A DNA stretch of 64,000 nucleotides from Comamonadaceae bacterium 2PF (GCA_005502875.1 SCMV01000002.1:1-64000); one strand, 5' to 3'. Positions 1 to 12,458 are shown, numbered from the stretch's first letter. Notes: generated by a model not told the origin, from the letters alone. Made by a program: numbers and translations.

Positions 1-2350
1 GGGGTACAACGTTCATGGGGCTCTCCGGCGGGCGTGACACGTGCTTGAGCACCGCCTGCACCAGTGTATCCAGCATGTAGGGCTTGGTGATGTAGTCGAC
101 CATGCCCGCGCGCAGGGCTTCTTCCCTGGCCTGCGAGAAGGCGTGCGCGGTCAGCCCAATGACGGGCAGGTTGGGCGACAGCCCCCGGATGCGCCGCGTT
201 GCCTCGTTGCCGTCCATGACGGGCATCTGGATGTCGCACAGGACGAGGTCGATGTTGGCCGGGCCGGTGGCGATCCGCTCGACGGCCTGTGCTCCATCGA
301 AGGCGAATTCGATGGCCGCGCCCTCGGCCTCCAGCATTTGCCCCAGGATCAACCGGTTCACCGGGTTGTCTTCGGCCGCCAGCAGGCGCAGGCCGGTCAG
401 CCTGCGCTGACCGTTGCGGGCTTGCGGGTGAGGGCGGTGCGTCAAGGCATGCAGCAGCCGCAAAGGCGAAAGCGGGCCGCTCAGCAGGATCGTGTCCATG
501 GACAGCGGCGTGCCGTCTTGTCCGACGGGGCGGCCTCCGACGTCTGGCACGTGCACGACCAGGGGCTGCCCGCATGCTTGCAGTTCGTTGAGCGAGGCGG
601 CCGTCTGCGAGCTCAGGGCGCGCTGGTGGAGCAGCAGCGTGGCCGCGCGCGGTCGGGTGCCAGGCAGGCAGTCGCTCCAGCAGGTTGGGCAGCCACGTTG
701 TTTCAACTGGTCCAGCAGTGCTTCGCGCTCGTCCTGCGGAAAACCGATGAGCACCAGGTCGGACAAGGCGGCCCAATTGGCTGGGGCCGCTTCCTGCAGG
801 GGCAAGCTCACGCAAAAGCTCGTTCCGCGACCCCGCTCGCTGCGCACTTCGATGTCACCGCCCATGAGTTCGACCAGGCGTTTGCAGATGGCCAGCCCGA
901 GTCCGGTGCCCGCGTTGCCGGCGCCACTGGCTTGCGTGCTCTGTGCGTCGTGCACCTGCACGAAGGGCTGGAACAGATCGGCCAGCCGCTCAGGCGGGAT
1001 GCCCATGCCGGTGTCGCTGACCGTGAAGTGGAGTCGGCTGCCTTGGCGGCTCAAGGCCAGGCGGACCTCGCCTTGGTCGGTGAATTTGATCGCATTGGTG
1101 ATCAGGTTGACCAGGATCTGGGTCAAGCGTTTGGCGTCGCCCAGCGTCTGAGCCGGCACATCGACGGACTCATCGATCACCAGTTGGATGCCTTTGCTGC
1201 AGGCCCGCAAGGCGGTCACGCCCAACACTTGCTCGATCAGCCGACCGATGTCGACCACGCCCAGGTGCAGGTGCATCTTGCCGGCTTCGATTTTCGAAAA
1301 GTCGAGCACCTCGTCGATGAGCGACAGCAGGTGCTGGCCCGATTCGAGGATCTGCCGAAACGTGCCGGCGCAGGCAGCGCCAGCGCTTTCCTTCAGACCG
1401 ATTTGTGCCAGGCCGAACATGGTGTTCAGCGGCGTGCGCAACTCGTGGCTGACGTTGGAGAGGAAGTCTGATTTGGCCTGGCTCGCGGCGCGGGCGGTTT
1501 GCTCTGCGCGTTTGGCGTTGGTGACGTCGAGCACGAGCACGAGAAAGCCCTTGATTTCATCGCCATCGAAGTCGGGCAGGTAGTGGGTTTCGCTGACGCG
1601 GTGCTGTCCCGGATGGCCAGGCACCGGCAGGTCACGCAGGAAGCATTGGCGCTCGCCGCGCAGGGCGCCTTCGATGTGGTGGCGGTTGAGCTCGAACAGG
1701 CTGGTGCCCAGGAGTTCGCTGATGTGCTTGCCCCGAACCTGGCTCGGGGTCATGCCGAACCATTCGCCATATGCGTGGTTGGCAAAGCGGTTGCAAAGCG
1801 ATTTGTCCCAGTAGCCGATGAGCCCTGGCACGCCATCCAGGATGGTCTGGAGCAGGCGCTGGTGCTCGGATGGTGCGCTGTGGCCATGGGCGGCCCCTTC
1901 GCTCAGCCTGGACTGCAAACGCTGGTTTTCGTCTTCGGTCGCCTTTTGTGAGGTGATGTCCATCACGATGCCGACGTAGTGGGTCGGTCCATCGCGGGTG
2001 AGCAGGCCGGGTTGGCCACGGCTCAGGATCCAGCGGACGGGGCCGCGCTCCGGGAGGGTGCGCCAGCAGGTTTCAAAAGGCACGCCCAAGCGGCGCGCCT
2101 CGCTGACCGCCCGCATGGCGGCCTCGCGGTCGTCGAGGTGGACGCTGGTCACCCAGGTGGTGAAGGTGGGTGGCTGTGCGCCCGGGCTCAGGCCATACAG
2201 GCGCCAGACCTCTTCGGTCCATCGGTTTTCGTCGGTGCGAAGGTCCCACTCCCAGACGCCCGTTTGGGCGGCGTGCAGGGCCAGCTCCAAACTGGCCCCG
2301 GAAGGAGAGGAGAGCCCTGGCAGCGGGGCGTGCGTGATCGCGGAACCCAT
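1..2350 (-). CDS. Hybrid sensor histidine kinase, 3' end outside window
   Basis: Cytoplasmic-looking hybrid kinase; no membrane segment is evident. From the ATG at 2350 (preceded by AGGAGG) there are two PAS-like domains (about residues 20-135 and 165-285), a HisKA motif SHELRTPLN with phosphoacceptor His302, an ATPase domain with N-box and GTGLGLAICKRLVE, a degenerate receiver-like stretch, and a C-terminal receiver (AAEDNPVNR, phospho-Asp in CDIQMPVMDG, Lys in YITKPY). The frame is still open at base 1, so a further output domain such as Hpt cannot be excluded. It is separated by 166 bp from gcvP and no partner regulator is visible. The stimulus is unknown. Confidence 0.88.
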   Translation of the reverse strand, partial: MGSAITHAPLPGLSSPSGASLELALHAAQTGVWEWDLRTDENRWTEEVWRLYGLSPGAQPPTFTTWVTSVHLDDREAAMRAVSEARRLGVPFETCWRTLPERGPVRWILSRGQPGLLTRDGPTHYVGIVMDITSQKATEDENQRLQSRLSEGAAHGHSAPSEHQRLLQTILDGVPGLIGYWDKSLCNRFANHAYGEWFGMTPSQVRGKHISELLGTSLFELNRHHIEGALRGERQCFLRDLPVPGHPGQHRVSETHYLPDFDGDEIKGFLVLVLDVTNAKRAEQTARAASQAKSDFLSNVSHELRTPLNTMFGLAQIGLKESAGAACAGTFRQILESGQHLLSLIDEVLDFSKIEAGKMHLHLGVVDIGRLIEQVLGVTALRACSKGIQLVIDESVDVPAQTLGDAKRLTQILVNLITNAIKFTDQGEVRLALSRQGSRLHFTVSDTGMGIPPERLADLFQPFVQVHDAQSTQASGAGNAGTGLGLAICKRLVELMGGDIEVRSERGRGTSFCVSLPLQEAAPANWAALSDLVLIGFPQDEREALLDQLKQRGCPTCWSDCLPGTRPRAATLLLHQRALSSQTAASLNELQACGQPLVVHVPDVGGRPVGQDGTPLSMDTILLSGPLSPLRLLHALTHRPHPQARNGQRRLTGLRLLAAEDNPVNRLILGQMLEAEGAAIEFAFDGAQAVERIATGPANIDLVLCDIQMPVMDGNEATRRIRGLSPNLPVIGLTAHAFSQAREEALRAGMVDYITKPYMLDTLVQAVLKHVSRPPESPMNVVP

Positions 2351-2455
2351 TGGGCCTCCTGCATCGGTGCACCGGCCATGGGGCGGTGTCAGGCGTGAAG
2401 GGGGCCCGTCGTGAAACGACTACCGCACACCGAGCCCAGCGGACGAAGTTGCATT

Positions 2456-2488
2456 GTCTTGGTGCGGCTTGCGGCGCCGCACAAAGAC
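2456..2488 (-). terminator. Hairpin downstream of gcvP
   Basis: Read leftwards, GTCTT-(T)-GTGCGGC, a 7-nt loop, then GCCGCAC-(C)-AAGAC forms a strong extended stem 28 bp after the gcvP stop. There is no U tract, so it may be an mRNA-stabilising or Rho-assisted 3' end rather than a classic intrinsic terminator. Confidence 0.4.
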
Positions 2489-2516
2489 CATGCTCATCAC
2501 CTGGGCATGTGTGGCG

Positions 2517-5450
<2,934 letters not shown>

Positions 5451-5531
5451 CGGGTGGGTTCAGGTGCGGCGGGCTCAGGGCCGCATCCTCGGGCCCGGCG
5501 TCCGCAAAGGGGCCGCCGGGGTGTGAACGCA

Positions 5532-5906
5532 TCAGGCGTTCTTCAGCAGCTCGTCGTAGGCGGTCTTGTCCATCAGGGCGTCCAGCTGGGCGGGGTTGGC
5601 CAGCTTGACCTTGAAGAACCAGCCGGTGCCGGTGGGGTCGGTGTTGGCGAGAGCCGGGTCGTCGCGCAGGGCTTCGTTGACTTCGGTGATCTCGCCGTCG
5701 ACGGGCATGTAGACGTCGGCGGCGGCCTTGACGGACTCGACCACGCCGGCCACGTCCTTGGACTTGAAGGAGGCGCCCACGGCGGGCAGGTCGACGAAGA
5801 CCACGTCACCCAGGGCGTCCTGGGCGTGGTGGGTGATGCCGACGATGGCGGTGCCATCGGCTTCGATCTGCAGCCATTCGTGGTCGGGCGTGTACTTGAT
5901 GGTCAT
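5532..5906 (-). CDS. gcvH: Glycine cleavage system H protein
   Basis: Small lipoyl carrier (124 residues, normal length) that shuttles the aminomethyl and dihydrolipoyl intermediates between GcvP, GcvT and lipoamide dehydrogenase. The lipoylated lysine is Lys60 in VVESVKAAAD. The N-terminal TPDHEWL motif is typical of the family. It lies between gcvT (91 bp upstream) and gcvP (81 bp downstream) on the same strand. No lipoylation gene is present in the window. Confidence 0.98.
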   Translation of the reverse strand: MTIKYTPDHEWLQIEADGTAIVGITHHAQDALGDVVFVDLPAVGASFKSKDVAGVVESVKAAADVYMPVDGEITEVNEALRDDPALANTDPTGTGWFFKVKLANPAQLDALMDKTAYDELLKNA

Positions 5907-5997
5907 GGTGACGTCCTTGGGGAATCTGGGTTGGTTTGAGCCGAACGGGCGTGATTGTCTCTCAGCCCTCGGCCAGATCTGTGGCGCTGGCGGGTGA

Positions 5998-7125
5998 TCA
6001 GCCGCGGTGATAGCGGTTGGGCACGAACGGGGTGCTGGTGACCGTCATGGGCACCTTCTTGTCGCGCACCAGGGCGAAGACGGGCGTGCCGATGGCGGCT
6101 TGGGCGGTGGTGACGTAGGCCAGGGCGACCGGCTGGTTCAGGCTGGGGCCGAGCGAACCGCTGGTGACCACGCCGATCTCGGTGCCTGATGCGTCCACGA
6201 CCTTCGCGCCTTCGCGCACGGGCATGCGCTCGGTGCTGATCAGGCCGACACGCTTGCGGGCCGCGCCCTGGGCCAGCTGCGCGTCAACGACGGCGGCACC
6301 GGGGTAGCCGCCGGCGCGCGCACCACCTGCTCGGCGCACTTTCTGGATGGCCCAGGTCAGGCTGCCTTCCACGGGGGTGGTGGTGGTGTCGATGTCGTGG
6401 CCGTAGAGGCACAGGCCGGCTTCCAGGCGCAGCGTGTCGCGCGCACCCAGGCCGATGGGCTTGACCTCGGGTTGGGCCAGCAGGGCACGTGCGAGTTGCA
6501 CGGCCTTGTCTGCCGGAGCAGAAATTTCGAAGCCGTCTTCGCCGGTGTAGCCCGAGCGCGTCACGAAGCAGTCGATGCCGTCGAGCTGGAAGTGGCCGCC
6601 GGTCATGAACACCAGTTTTTGCACGCCTTCGTTCAGCCGAGCCAGCGCTGTCGCGGCTTGAGGCCCTTGCAGGGCCAGCAGCGCCTGCTCGGGCAGCGGC
6701 GTGACCGTGCAAAGGTGACCGATCTTGGCTTGCAGGTGGGCGATGTCCTGGGCCTTGCAGGCGGCGTTGACGACCACGAAGAGGTCGTTTTCACGGCGGG
6801 TGACCATCAGGTCGTCGAGGATGCCGCCTTGCTCGTTGGTGAACAGGGCGTAGCGCTGCTTGTGCACCGGCAGGTCGACGATGTCGACGGGCACCAGGGT
6901 TTCGAGGGCGGCGTCGGCGCCGGGGCCGCTGAGCAGCACCTGGCCCATGTGCGAGACGTCGAACAGGCCTGCGGCGGCGCGTGTGTGCTTGTGCTCGGCC
7001 AGGATGCCGCTGGCGTACTGCACCGGCATGTCGTAGCCACCGAAGGGCACCATCTTGGCGCCGAGTTCGATGTGCAGGGCGTGCAGCGGGGTGGTCAGCA
7101 GGGGGGCGTTGGAAACGTCGGACAT
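5998..7125 (-). CDS. gcvT: Aminomethyltransferase, T protein
   Basis: T protein of glycine cleavage: transfers the methylene group from aminomethyl-GcvH to tetrahydrofolate and releases ammonia. It has 375 residues from the ATG at 7125 (MSDVSNAP); longer in-frame extensions run into the riboswitch and are unlikely. Family motifs include MVPFGGYDMPVQY near the N-terminus, GLFDVSHMGQ, and RSGYTGEDGFEI in the folate-binding core. It is the first gene of the operon, directly behind the tandem glycine riboswitch. No strong Shine-Dalgarno sequence precedes the ATG. Confidence 0.97.
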   Translation of the reverse strand: MSDVSNAPLLTTPLHALHIELGAKMVPFGGYDMPVQYASGILAEHKHTRAAAGLFDVSHMGQVLLSGPGADAALETLVPVDIVDLPVHKQRYALFTNEQGGILDDLMVTRRENDLFVVVNAACKAQDIAHLQAKIGHLCTVTPLPEQALLALQGPQAATALARLNEGVQKLVFMTGGHFQLDGIDCFVTRSGYTGEDGFEISAPADKAVQLARALLAQPEVKPIGLGARDTLRLEAGLCLYGHDIDTTTTPVEGSLTWAIQKVRRAGGARAGGYPGAAVVDAQLAQGAARKRVGLISTERMPVREGAKVVDASGTEIGVVTSGSLGPSLNQPVALAYVTTAQAAIGTPVFALVRDKKVPMTVTSTPFVPNRYHRG

Positions 7126-7216
7126 GGCGAATGCCGGCGGGTGAGGCCGGGAGGGCAGGGTGTTGATGCGTCCTGCCGCTTCAGCCACCAGGTGCCTGAA
7201 ACGACGAACTTCCGCT

Positions 7217-7495
7217 TGCCCTCGCTGTCCGCTTTACCTGAGAGATTGACCCCTCGCAGCCGATGCGACCGCGGTGTGGGCTTGCCCCTTCGGTGGCCCG
7301 GCTCGCCGCAGCCTTTGGGGGCGCAACGTCCGGACTCTCTCCAGTGAGGATCACGACCGAGGCCGTGTCTGCCAGTCCTTTTGCCTGAGCGTTCGGGCAG
7401 CCCAGCCGTGTCCGGCTGAGGCCCTGCGCCTTCGGCGACCCCCTGCGTGAATGCCTGAGCGACTGCTCGCGTGGCGGGGGTTCTCTCCTGGCAGG
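7217..7495 (-). promoter_or_regulatory. Tandem glycine riboswitch (two aptamers)
   Basis: The 391-bp gap between ppc and gcvT holds two consecutive gcvT-type aptamers read leftwards. Aptamer 1 (about 7495-7369) starts CCAGGAGAGAAC, has GCCGAAGGCGCAGG in the middle and ends with CGCTCAGGCAAAAGGAC. Aptamer 2 (about 7344-7217) starts CTGGAGAGAGTCCGG, has CACCGAAGGGGCAAGCC and ends with CTCTCAGGTAAAGCGGACAG. A linker of roughly 25 nt separates them. This arrangement is the known glycine-activated on-switch for gcv operons. The remaining 90 nt to the ATG would hold the expression platform, which I could not assign. Confidence 0.95.
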
Positions 7496-7500
7496 CGCGC

Positions 7501-7506
7501 ATTGTA
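7501..7506 (-). promoter_or_regulatory. Probable -10 element of the gcv operon
   Basis: TACAAT read leftwards lies 6 bp before the first riboswitch helix, so transcription would begin at about the first base of aptamer 1. The region that would hold the -35 lies inside the 3' end of ppc (stop at 7518) and is weak. Confidence 0.4.
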
Positions 7507-7517
7507 AGGGCGATCTC

Positions 7518-10358
7518 TCAGCCCGTGTTGCGCAATCCTGCCGCCACGCCGTTGATGGACAGGTGAATGCCTCGTTGAACCCGCTCTGACGCACCCGGGG
7601 CCGATTTGGGGTCCAGTCCTTGCTTGCGGTAGCGCCGCATGAGTTCGACCTGCAGGTGGTTGAGCGGGTCCACATAGGGCAGCCGGTAGGCCAGGAAGCT
7701 GGCCAGCTCGGGCTGGCTGGCAAGGTGCTCGCGTGAATCGGTGATCAAGCCCAGAAGCCCGGACGTGCGCTCCCACTCGGCGCGGATGGTGGTCATGATG
7801 CGCTTGCCCAGCTTTTTGTCTTCCACCAGGGTGACGTATCGCTCGGCGATGGCCAGGTCACTCTTGGCCAGCACCATCTCGAGGTTGGACAACAAGGTGC
7901 GAAAGAACGGCCATTGCTTGTGCATGCGTTGCAGCAAGGCAAGTTGAGCCTCGCGTTCGGTGCCCGGTGTGCTCAGGAAGGCTTCGAAGGCGCTGCCCAT
8001 GCCGAACCAGCCAGGCAGGGCCACGCGGCACTGCCCCCACGAAAAGCCCCAGGGGATGGCGCGCAGGTCCTCGATGCGACGGCTGGCCTTGCGCGAGGCG
8101 GGGCGAGAGCCGATGTTGAGTTCGGCGATTTCGCGAATGGGCGTGGCCGAGAAGAAGTACTCCGTGAAGCCATCGGTCTCGTAGACCAGCTTGCGGTAGG
8201 CCGCCATGCTGGCTTCTGACAGGGCCTGCGCCGCCTGCAGGAAAGTGCCTGGCACCGGGCGCGGGGGCTTGAGCAGGCTCGCCTCCAGCATGGCAGCAAC
8301 CAGGGTCTCCAGGTTGCGCCGGCCGATGTCGGGGTTGGCGTACTTGGATGCGATGACCTCCCCCTGTTCGGTCAACCTGATCTGCCCATTCACCGTGCCA
8401 GGCGGCTGGGCCAGGATGGCCTGGTGAGAGGGGCCGCCGCCGCGTCCCACCGTGCCACCCCGTCCGTGGAACAGGCGCAGGCGGATGCCGTGGTGGCTTT
8501 GCAGCTTGTCAAAAAGCGAGACCAGCCGGATCTCGGCCTGGTACAGCTCCCAGTTGCTGGTGAAGTAGCCGCCATCTTTGTTGCTGTCGCTGTAGCCAAG
8601 CATGATGTCTTGCTCGGCCCCGGAGCGCTGGATCAGCTCCGCGATGCCCGGCACCGCGTAGAAGCCTCGCATGATGCCTTCGGCGTGGCGCAGGTCGGCG
8701 ATGGTCTCGAACAGCGGCACCACGATGAGCTCGACCCTGGCGTCGTGGCCGTGCAGCGTGCCATGCATCAGGCCGCACTCCTTTTGCAACAGCAGCACCT
8801 CCAGCAGGTCGCTGACGGTTTCGGTGTGCGAGATGATGCAGTGCCTCAGCGCCTGCGTGCCGTAGCGGCGGCGGGCCTGGGCGGCGGTCTCGAAGATGGC
8901 CAGCTCGCTCTGGGCGAGGTCGGAGTAGGCCGCCTGGTGAACCCGCAGTGGGCGGGCCTCGTTGAGCAGCCGACACAACAGGGTCTGCTTGGCTTCTTCG
9001 TCCAGCGAAGCGTAGTCGGTCTCGACTTCGGCCCGGGCCAGCAGCTCACCGATCACAAGTTCATGCTGGTCCGAGCTTTGGCGCAGGTCCAGTGTGGCGA
9101 GGTGAAAGCCGAAGACCTGCACGGCCCGGATCAAAGGGCGAACGCGCAGGTCGGCGATGGCCGACGCGTGGTGGGCGCGCAGCGATGTGTCCACGGTTTG
9201 CAGGTCGCTCAGGAAGTCTTCGGCGCGCAGGTAAGGGGCTTCGGGTGCGACCGCGTGGCGCAAGGCCTCGGTGCCGGTCAGTTCCTGGAGCGTGGCGGCC
9301 AGCCGGGCGTAGACGCCGGTGAGCGCGCGGCGGTAGGGCTCGTCGCTGCGGTGCGGGTTGTGGTCGGGTGAGCGCTCCGCCAAGGCGAGCATCTCGGGTG
9401 TGACCTCGATCAGGTGGCCGGACATCGAGAGCTCCGCGCCCAGTTCGTGGACCTCGCGCAGGTAGTGGCGCAGGGCCACCTCGCTCTGGCGCGACAGGGC
9501 CAGCCGCAGGGTCTCGGCGGTGACGTTGGGGTTGCCGTCGCGGTCACCGCCGATCCAGTGCCCCATGCGCAGGAATGGTGCGACGTCCCGCCCGGGCAGG
9601 GCCGCTTCGATGTGTTCGTACAAACGCGGGATCTCCCGCAGGAACGTCAACGGGTAGTAACTCAGCGCGTTCTCGATCTCGTCGGCCACGGTCAGCTTGG
9701 TGTAGCGCAGCATGCGCGTTTGCCAGAGTTGGGTCACGCGAGCGCGCAGCGCTTGTTCGACTTCGCGCGTGCCATCGGCCGGGGCCTGGTCCAGCCGGGT
9801 GAGCAGTTCCGCCACCGCCCTTTCGGCGTCCAGGATGGACTTGCGCTGCACTTCCGTCGGGTGCGCCGTCAGCACCGGCGACAGGTAGGCGCCTTGCAGC
9901 AACCTGGCGACGTCGTCGGCGCGAACCCCAGATGCGTCCAGGCGTGCCAGCGCCGCAGGGATGGAGCCCGTGGCAGGACGCGTGCCGGCCTGGCTCGCCT
10001 GGCGAACCTGATGACGGTCTTCCGCCAGGTTGGCCAAGTGTGAAAAGTAGCTGAACGCCCGGATGACGGACACGCTCTGGTCCGCCGACAGGTTGTTGAG
10101 CAGGCGGTCCAGCGCCTTGCCTGCCTGGGCATCCTGACGCCCACGGTAGGCGACGGCCAGTTGCCGGATCTTCTCGATCAGCTCGAAGGTGGCCTGGCCC
10201 TCCTGTTCGCGGATGACGTCGCCCAGCAGCTTGCCCAGCAGGCGGACGTCCCTGAGCAAGGGGGCGGTGACAGCGCTGGAGCTGGCAACGGCCTTGGCCG
10301 CTTTGCTCGATTTGGGCGACCTGCTGGCGCCAGGTTGGGCGGGTGTGCGTTGGGGCAT
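7518..10358 (-). CDS. ppc: Phosphoenolpyruvate carboxylase
   Basis: Anaplerotic enzyme: PEP plus bicarbonate gives oxaloacetate. The 946 residues are close to the usual length, with a Pro/Ser/Lys/Ala-rich N-terminal extension of about 33 residues. Catalytic His166 is in [13 protein letters not shown]; the second signature [16 protein letters not shown] and the effector-region RLTEQGEVI are intact, and the protein ends in the family NTG. The start is taken as the ATG at 10358 (MPQRTPAQ); a TTG two codons earlier is also in frame. Oddly, no Shine-Dalgarno sequence precedes it and a terminator-like hairpin ends only a few bases upstream. Confidence 0.97.
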   Translation of the reverse strand: MPQRTPAQPGASRSPKSSKAAKAVASSSAVTAPLLRDVRLLGKLLGDVIREQEGQATFELIEKIRQLAVAYRGRQDAQAGKALDRLLNNLSADQSVSVIRAFSYFSHLANLAEDRHQVRQASQAGTRPATGSIPAALARLDASGVRADDVARLLQGAYLSPVLTAHPTEVQRKSILDAERAVAELLTRLDQAPADGTREVEQALRARVTQLWQTRMLRYTKLTVADEIENALSYYPLTFLREIPRLYEHIEAALPGRDVAPFLRMGHWIGGDRDGNPNVTAETLRLALSRQSEVALRHYLREVHELGAELSMSGHLIEVTPEMLALAERSPDHNPHRSDEPYRRALTGVYARLAATLQELTGTEALRHAVAPEAPYLRAEDFLSDLQTVDTSLRAHHASAIADLRVRPLIRAVQVFGFHLATLDLRQSSDQHELVIGELLARAEVETDYASLDEEAKQTLLCRLLNEARPLRVHQAAYSDLAQSELAIFETAAQARRRYGTQALRHCIISHTETVSDLLEVLLLQKECGLMHGTLHGHDARVELIVVPLFETIADLRHAEGIMRGFYAVPGIAELIQRSGAEQDIMLGYSDSNKDGGYFTSNWELYQAEIRLVSLFDKLQSHHGIRLRLFHGRGGTVGRGGGPSHQAILAQPPGTVNGQIRLTEQGEVIASKYANPDIGRRNLETLVAAMLEASLLKPPRPVPGTFLQAAQALSEASMAAYRKLVYETDGFTEYFFSATPIREIAELNIGSRPASRKASRRIEDLRAIPWGFSWGQCRVALPGWFGMGSAFEAFLSTPGTEREAQLALLQRMHKQWPFFRTLLSNLEMVLAKSDLAIAERYVTLVEDKKLGKRIMTTIRAEWERTSGLLGLITDSREHLASQPELASFLAYRLPYVDPLNHLQVELMRRYRKQGLDPKSAPGASERVQRGIHLSINGVAAGLRNTG

Positions 10359-10362
10359 GGGC

Positions 10363-10418
10363 AAAAAAGAGGGCTGGCCGATGGATGCAGGGGTGCATCA
10401 AACATCGTGCCAGCCCTC
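10363..10418 (-). terminator. Intrinsic terminator after dctM, abutting ppc start
   Basis: Read leftwards: GAGGGCTGGC (10418-10409), a 30-nt loop with its own inner pairing (GATGC/GCATC), GCCAGCCCTC (10378-10369), then six Ts. The stem of 10 bp plus T run is a good intrinsic terminator for the dctPQM operon. The T run ends 4 bp before the ppc ATG, so it may equally act as a leader or attenuator for ppc. Confidence 0.75.
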
Positions 10419-10474
10419 CTGCCAGCCCGGGCATGTCCGAGCCGACAACTGGGTCAATGCGAGGTTTCAGTGAC

Positions 10475-11755
10475 TCATTTCATCAACAGGTTGGGCAGCC
10501 ACAGCGACAGCGGCGGGTAGTAGGTCACCAGCACCAGGAAGCCCAGCATCGTCAGCAGCCAAGGCCACACAGCCACCGTGAGCTCGGTGATGCCCATCTT
10601 GGTGATGCCAGAGGCCACGTACAGGTTCAGCCCCACCGGTGGGTGGCACATGCCCACTTCCATGTTCACCACGATCAGGATGCCGAAGTGCACCGGATCG
10701 ATCCCCAGCTTGACAGCCACCGGGAACAGGATGGGCGCCATGATCAGCACGATCGAGGACGGCTCCATGAAGTTGCCAGCCACCAGCAGCAGGATGTTGA
10801 CCACCAGCAGGAAGGCAATCGGGCCCAGGCCCATGTTCACCAGCCAGTCGGCGAGTTGCTGCGGGATGTTCTCGTTGGCCAGCACGAAGCTGAACAGCAC
10901 CGCGTTGGTGATGATGTAGAGCAGCATCGCGCTCATGTTGGCCGAGGCCAGCAGCACGCGGGGCACGTCCTTCAGGCCCATGTCCTTGTAGACGAAGACG
11001 GCGACGATGAAGGCGTAGACGGCGCTCATGGCGGCGGCTTCGGTCGGCGTGAACATGCCGGTGTAGATGCCGCCCATGACCACGACGATCAGCAGCAGGC
11101 CCCACATCGATTCACGCAGCGCCTTCAGGCGTTGCGCGAAGGTGGCCTTGGGCATGCGCGGGTAGCCGAACTTGCGGGCACGCCACCAGGTGGTCAGGCC
11201 CAGCAGGCTGGCCAGCATCAGACCGGGGATGACACCGGCCATGAACAAGGCGCCAACCGAGGTGTTGGTCGACACCGAGTACATCACCATCACGATGGAG
11301 GGCGGGATGAGGATGCCCAGGGCACCCGAGGTGGTGATCACGCCGGCGCCGAACTTGTTCGGGAAACCCGCTTTGACCATGGCCGGCAACAAGATGGAGC
11401 CGATGGCCACCACCGTCGCAGGCGAGGAGCCCGACACCGCGGCGAACAGCGCGCAGGCCACCACGCCGGCCAGGCCCAGGCCACCGTGCCAGTGGCCGAC
11501 CATGCTGGTGGCGAAGTTGATCATGCGCTTGGCCACGCCACCGTGGGTGAGGAAGTTGCCCGCCAGGATGAAGAACGGGATCGCCATGATCTCGAACTTC
11601 TCGATGCCGGTGAACAGCTTGAGCGCGACCGACTCGATGGGCACGTCGGTGAACCCGAAGATGAAGGTCAGGACGGTCAGGCCCAGCGAGATGGAGATCG
11701 GCATGCCGGTCAGCATGAGGACCAGCAGCAGGGTGAAGATGATGATGCCACTCAT
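10475..11755 (-). CDS. dctM: TRAP transporter large permease subunit (DctM family)
   Basis: Large membrane subunit of a tripartite ATP-independent periplasmic transporter, driving sodium- or proton-coupled uptake of an organic acid delivered by the periplasmic binding protein. The 426 residues are the usual DctM length and are almost entirely hydrophobic helices. Family signatures include FAAVSGSSPATVVAIGS and GALGILIPPS, and there is the repeated MAPILFPVAVKLGIDP region near the C-terminus. It lies 11 bp behind dctQ (same strand) and ends at a terminator before ppc. The exact substrate cannot be told from sequence; C4-dicarboxylate is suggested by the neighbouring two-component pair. Confidence 0.95.
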   Translation of the reverse strand: MSGIIIFTLLLVLMLTGMPISISLGLTVLTFIFGFTDVPIESVALKLFTGIEKFEIMAIPFFILAGNFLTHGGVAKRMINFATSMVGHWHGGLGLAGVVACALFAAVSGSSPATVVAIGSILLPAMVKAGFPNKFGAGVITTSGALGILIPPSIVMVMYSVSTNTSVGALFMAGVIPGLMLASLLGLTTWWRARKFGYPRMPKATFAQRLKALRESMWGLLLIVVVMGGIYTGMFTPTEAAAMSAVYAFIVAVFVYKDMGLKDVPRVLLASANMSAMLLYIITNAVLFSFVLANENIPQQLADWLVNMGLGPIAFLLVVNILLLVAGNFMEPSSIVLIMAPILFPVAVKLGIDPVHFGILIVVNMEVGMCHPPVGLNLYVASGITKMGITELTVAVWPWLLTMLGFLVLVTYYPPLSLWLPNLLMK

Positions 11756-11766
11756 GGGTGTCTCCT

Positions 11767-12372
11767 TCAGGCCTTGGCGGGTTCGGTTTCTTCGTCCAGG
11801 CCGTCCACGTGTCCGTGGTCGTGGTGAGGCAGCTCACCGGTCTTGGCGAAGTTCCAGGCCACTTGCAGGAAGCGGAAGCACATCAGCGAAGAGCCCAGGG
11901 GAATGGCGCTGTAGATGATCCAGGTCGGCCACTCCAGGTCGGGGGTGGTGGGGCCTTCGATCATCTCGGAGACGTCCATGCCCATCCAGCTGTGGAAGGC
12001 GAAGTTCGCGCCGTTGTGCCAGACGAAGCCCGCGCCCATGGTCGCGATGGCGCCGGTGAACAGTGCGCCGGCCAGCAGCCCGAACAGCACGAACTTCTTG
12101 CGGTTGCCCGGGCTGAGTTGGTTGATCAGCACGTCCACACCCACGTGGATGCCGGTGCGCACGCCGTAAGCCGCGCCGAACTTGGCCATCCACACGAACA
12201 GGTAGATGGTGGCCTCCTGGGCCCAGGCCAGGTTCAGCGTCAGCAGCCAGTCCTGAATGGGCGTGTTGAAGCCCACGAGGTAGCGGTGCACCACCGAGAC
12301 GAAGATGATCAGGGTGGCGGCGCCCATCAGGGTCGCGATCAGCCACTCCTCCAGGTGATCGAGCCATTTCAT
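11767..12372 (-). CDS. dctQ: TRAP transporter small permease subunit (DctQ family)
   Basis: Small four-helix membrane subunit that pairs with DctM. The start is the ATG at 12372 (MKWLDHLEEW), preceded by AAGGAGAG; 201 residues. Hydrophobic segments lie near residues 13-33, 50-70, 95-120 and 155-175, and the motif WAQEATIYLFVWM is typical of DctQ. The cytoplasmic C-terminal tail is His/Asp-rich (ELPHHDHGHVDGLDEE), which is unusual and could bind metal, or may be only a charged tail. A terminator-like hairpin separates it from dctP upstream. Confidence 0.92.
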   Translation of the reverse strand: MKWLDHLEEWLIATLMGAATLIIFVSVVHRYLVGFNTPIQDWLLTLNLAWAQEATIYLFVWMAKFGAAYGVRTGIHVGVDVLINQLSPGNRKKFVLFGLLAGALFTGAIATMGAGFVWHNGANFAFHSWMGMDVSEMIEGPTTPDLEWPTWIIYSAIPLGSSLMCFRFLQVAWNFAKTGELPHHDHGHVDGLDEETEPAKA

Positions 12373-12406
12373 GATGGGCTCTCCTTGGTTGAGGTCAGCA
12401 GGGGTC

Positions 12407-12435
12407 AAAAAAAGGCCCACGTCACGCGTGGGCCC
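12407..12435 (-). terminator. Intercistronic hairpin between dctP and dctQ
   Basis: Read leftwards: GGCCCACG, loop CGTGA, CGTGGGCC, then seven Ts. This is a textbook intrinsic terminator 24 bp after the dctP stop and 35 bp before the dctQ start. In an operon it would let most transcripts stop after dctP, giving excess binding protein over membrane subunits. Confidence 0.8.
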
Positions 12436-12458
12436 ACAGCGCGGTCAGCCCACGTCGA

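Noticed and set aside
10343-11827. His/Gln/Asp-rich antisense frame over dctM
   Set aside because: Looks like a novel His-rich protein but is the reverse of transmembrane-helix codons.
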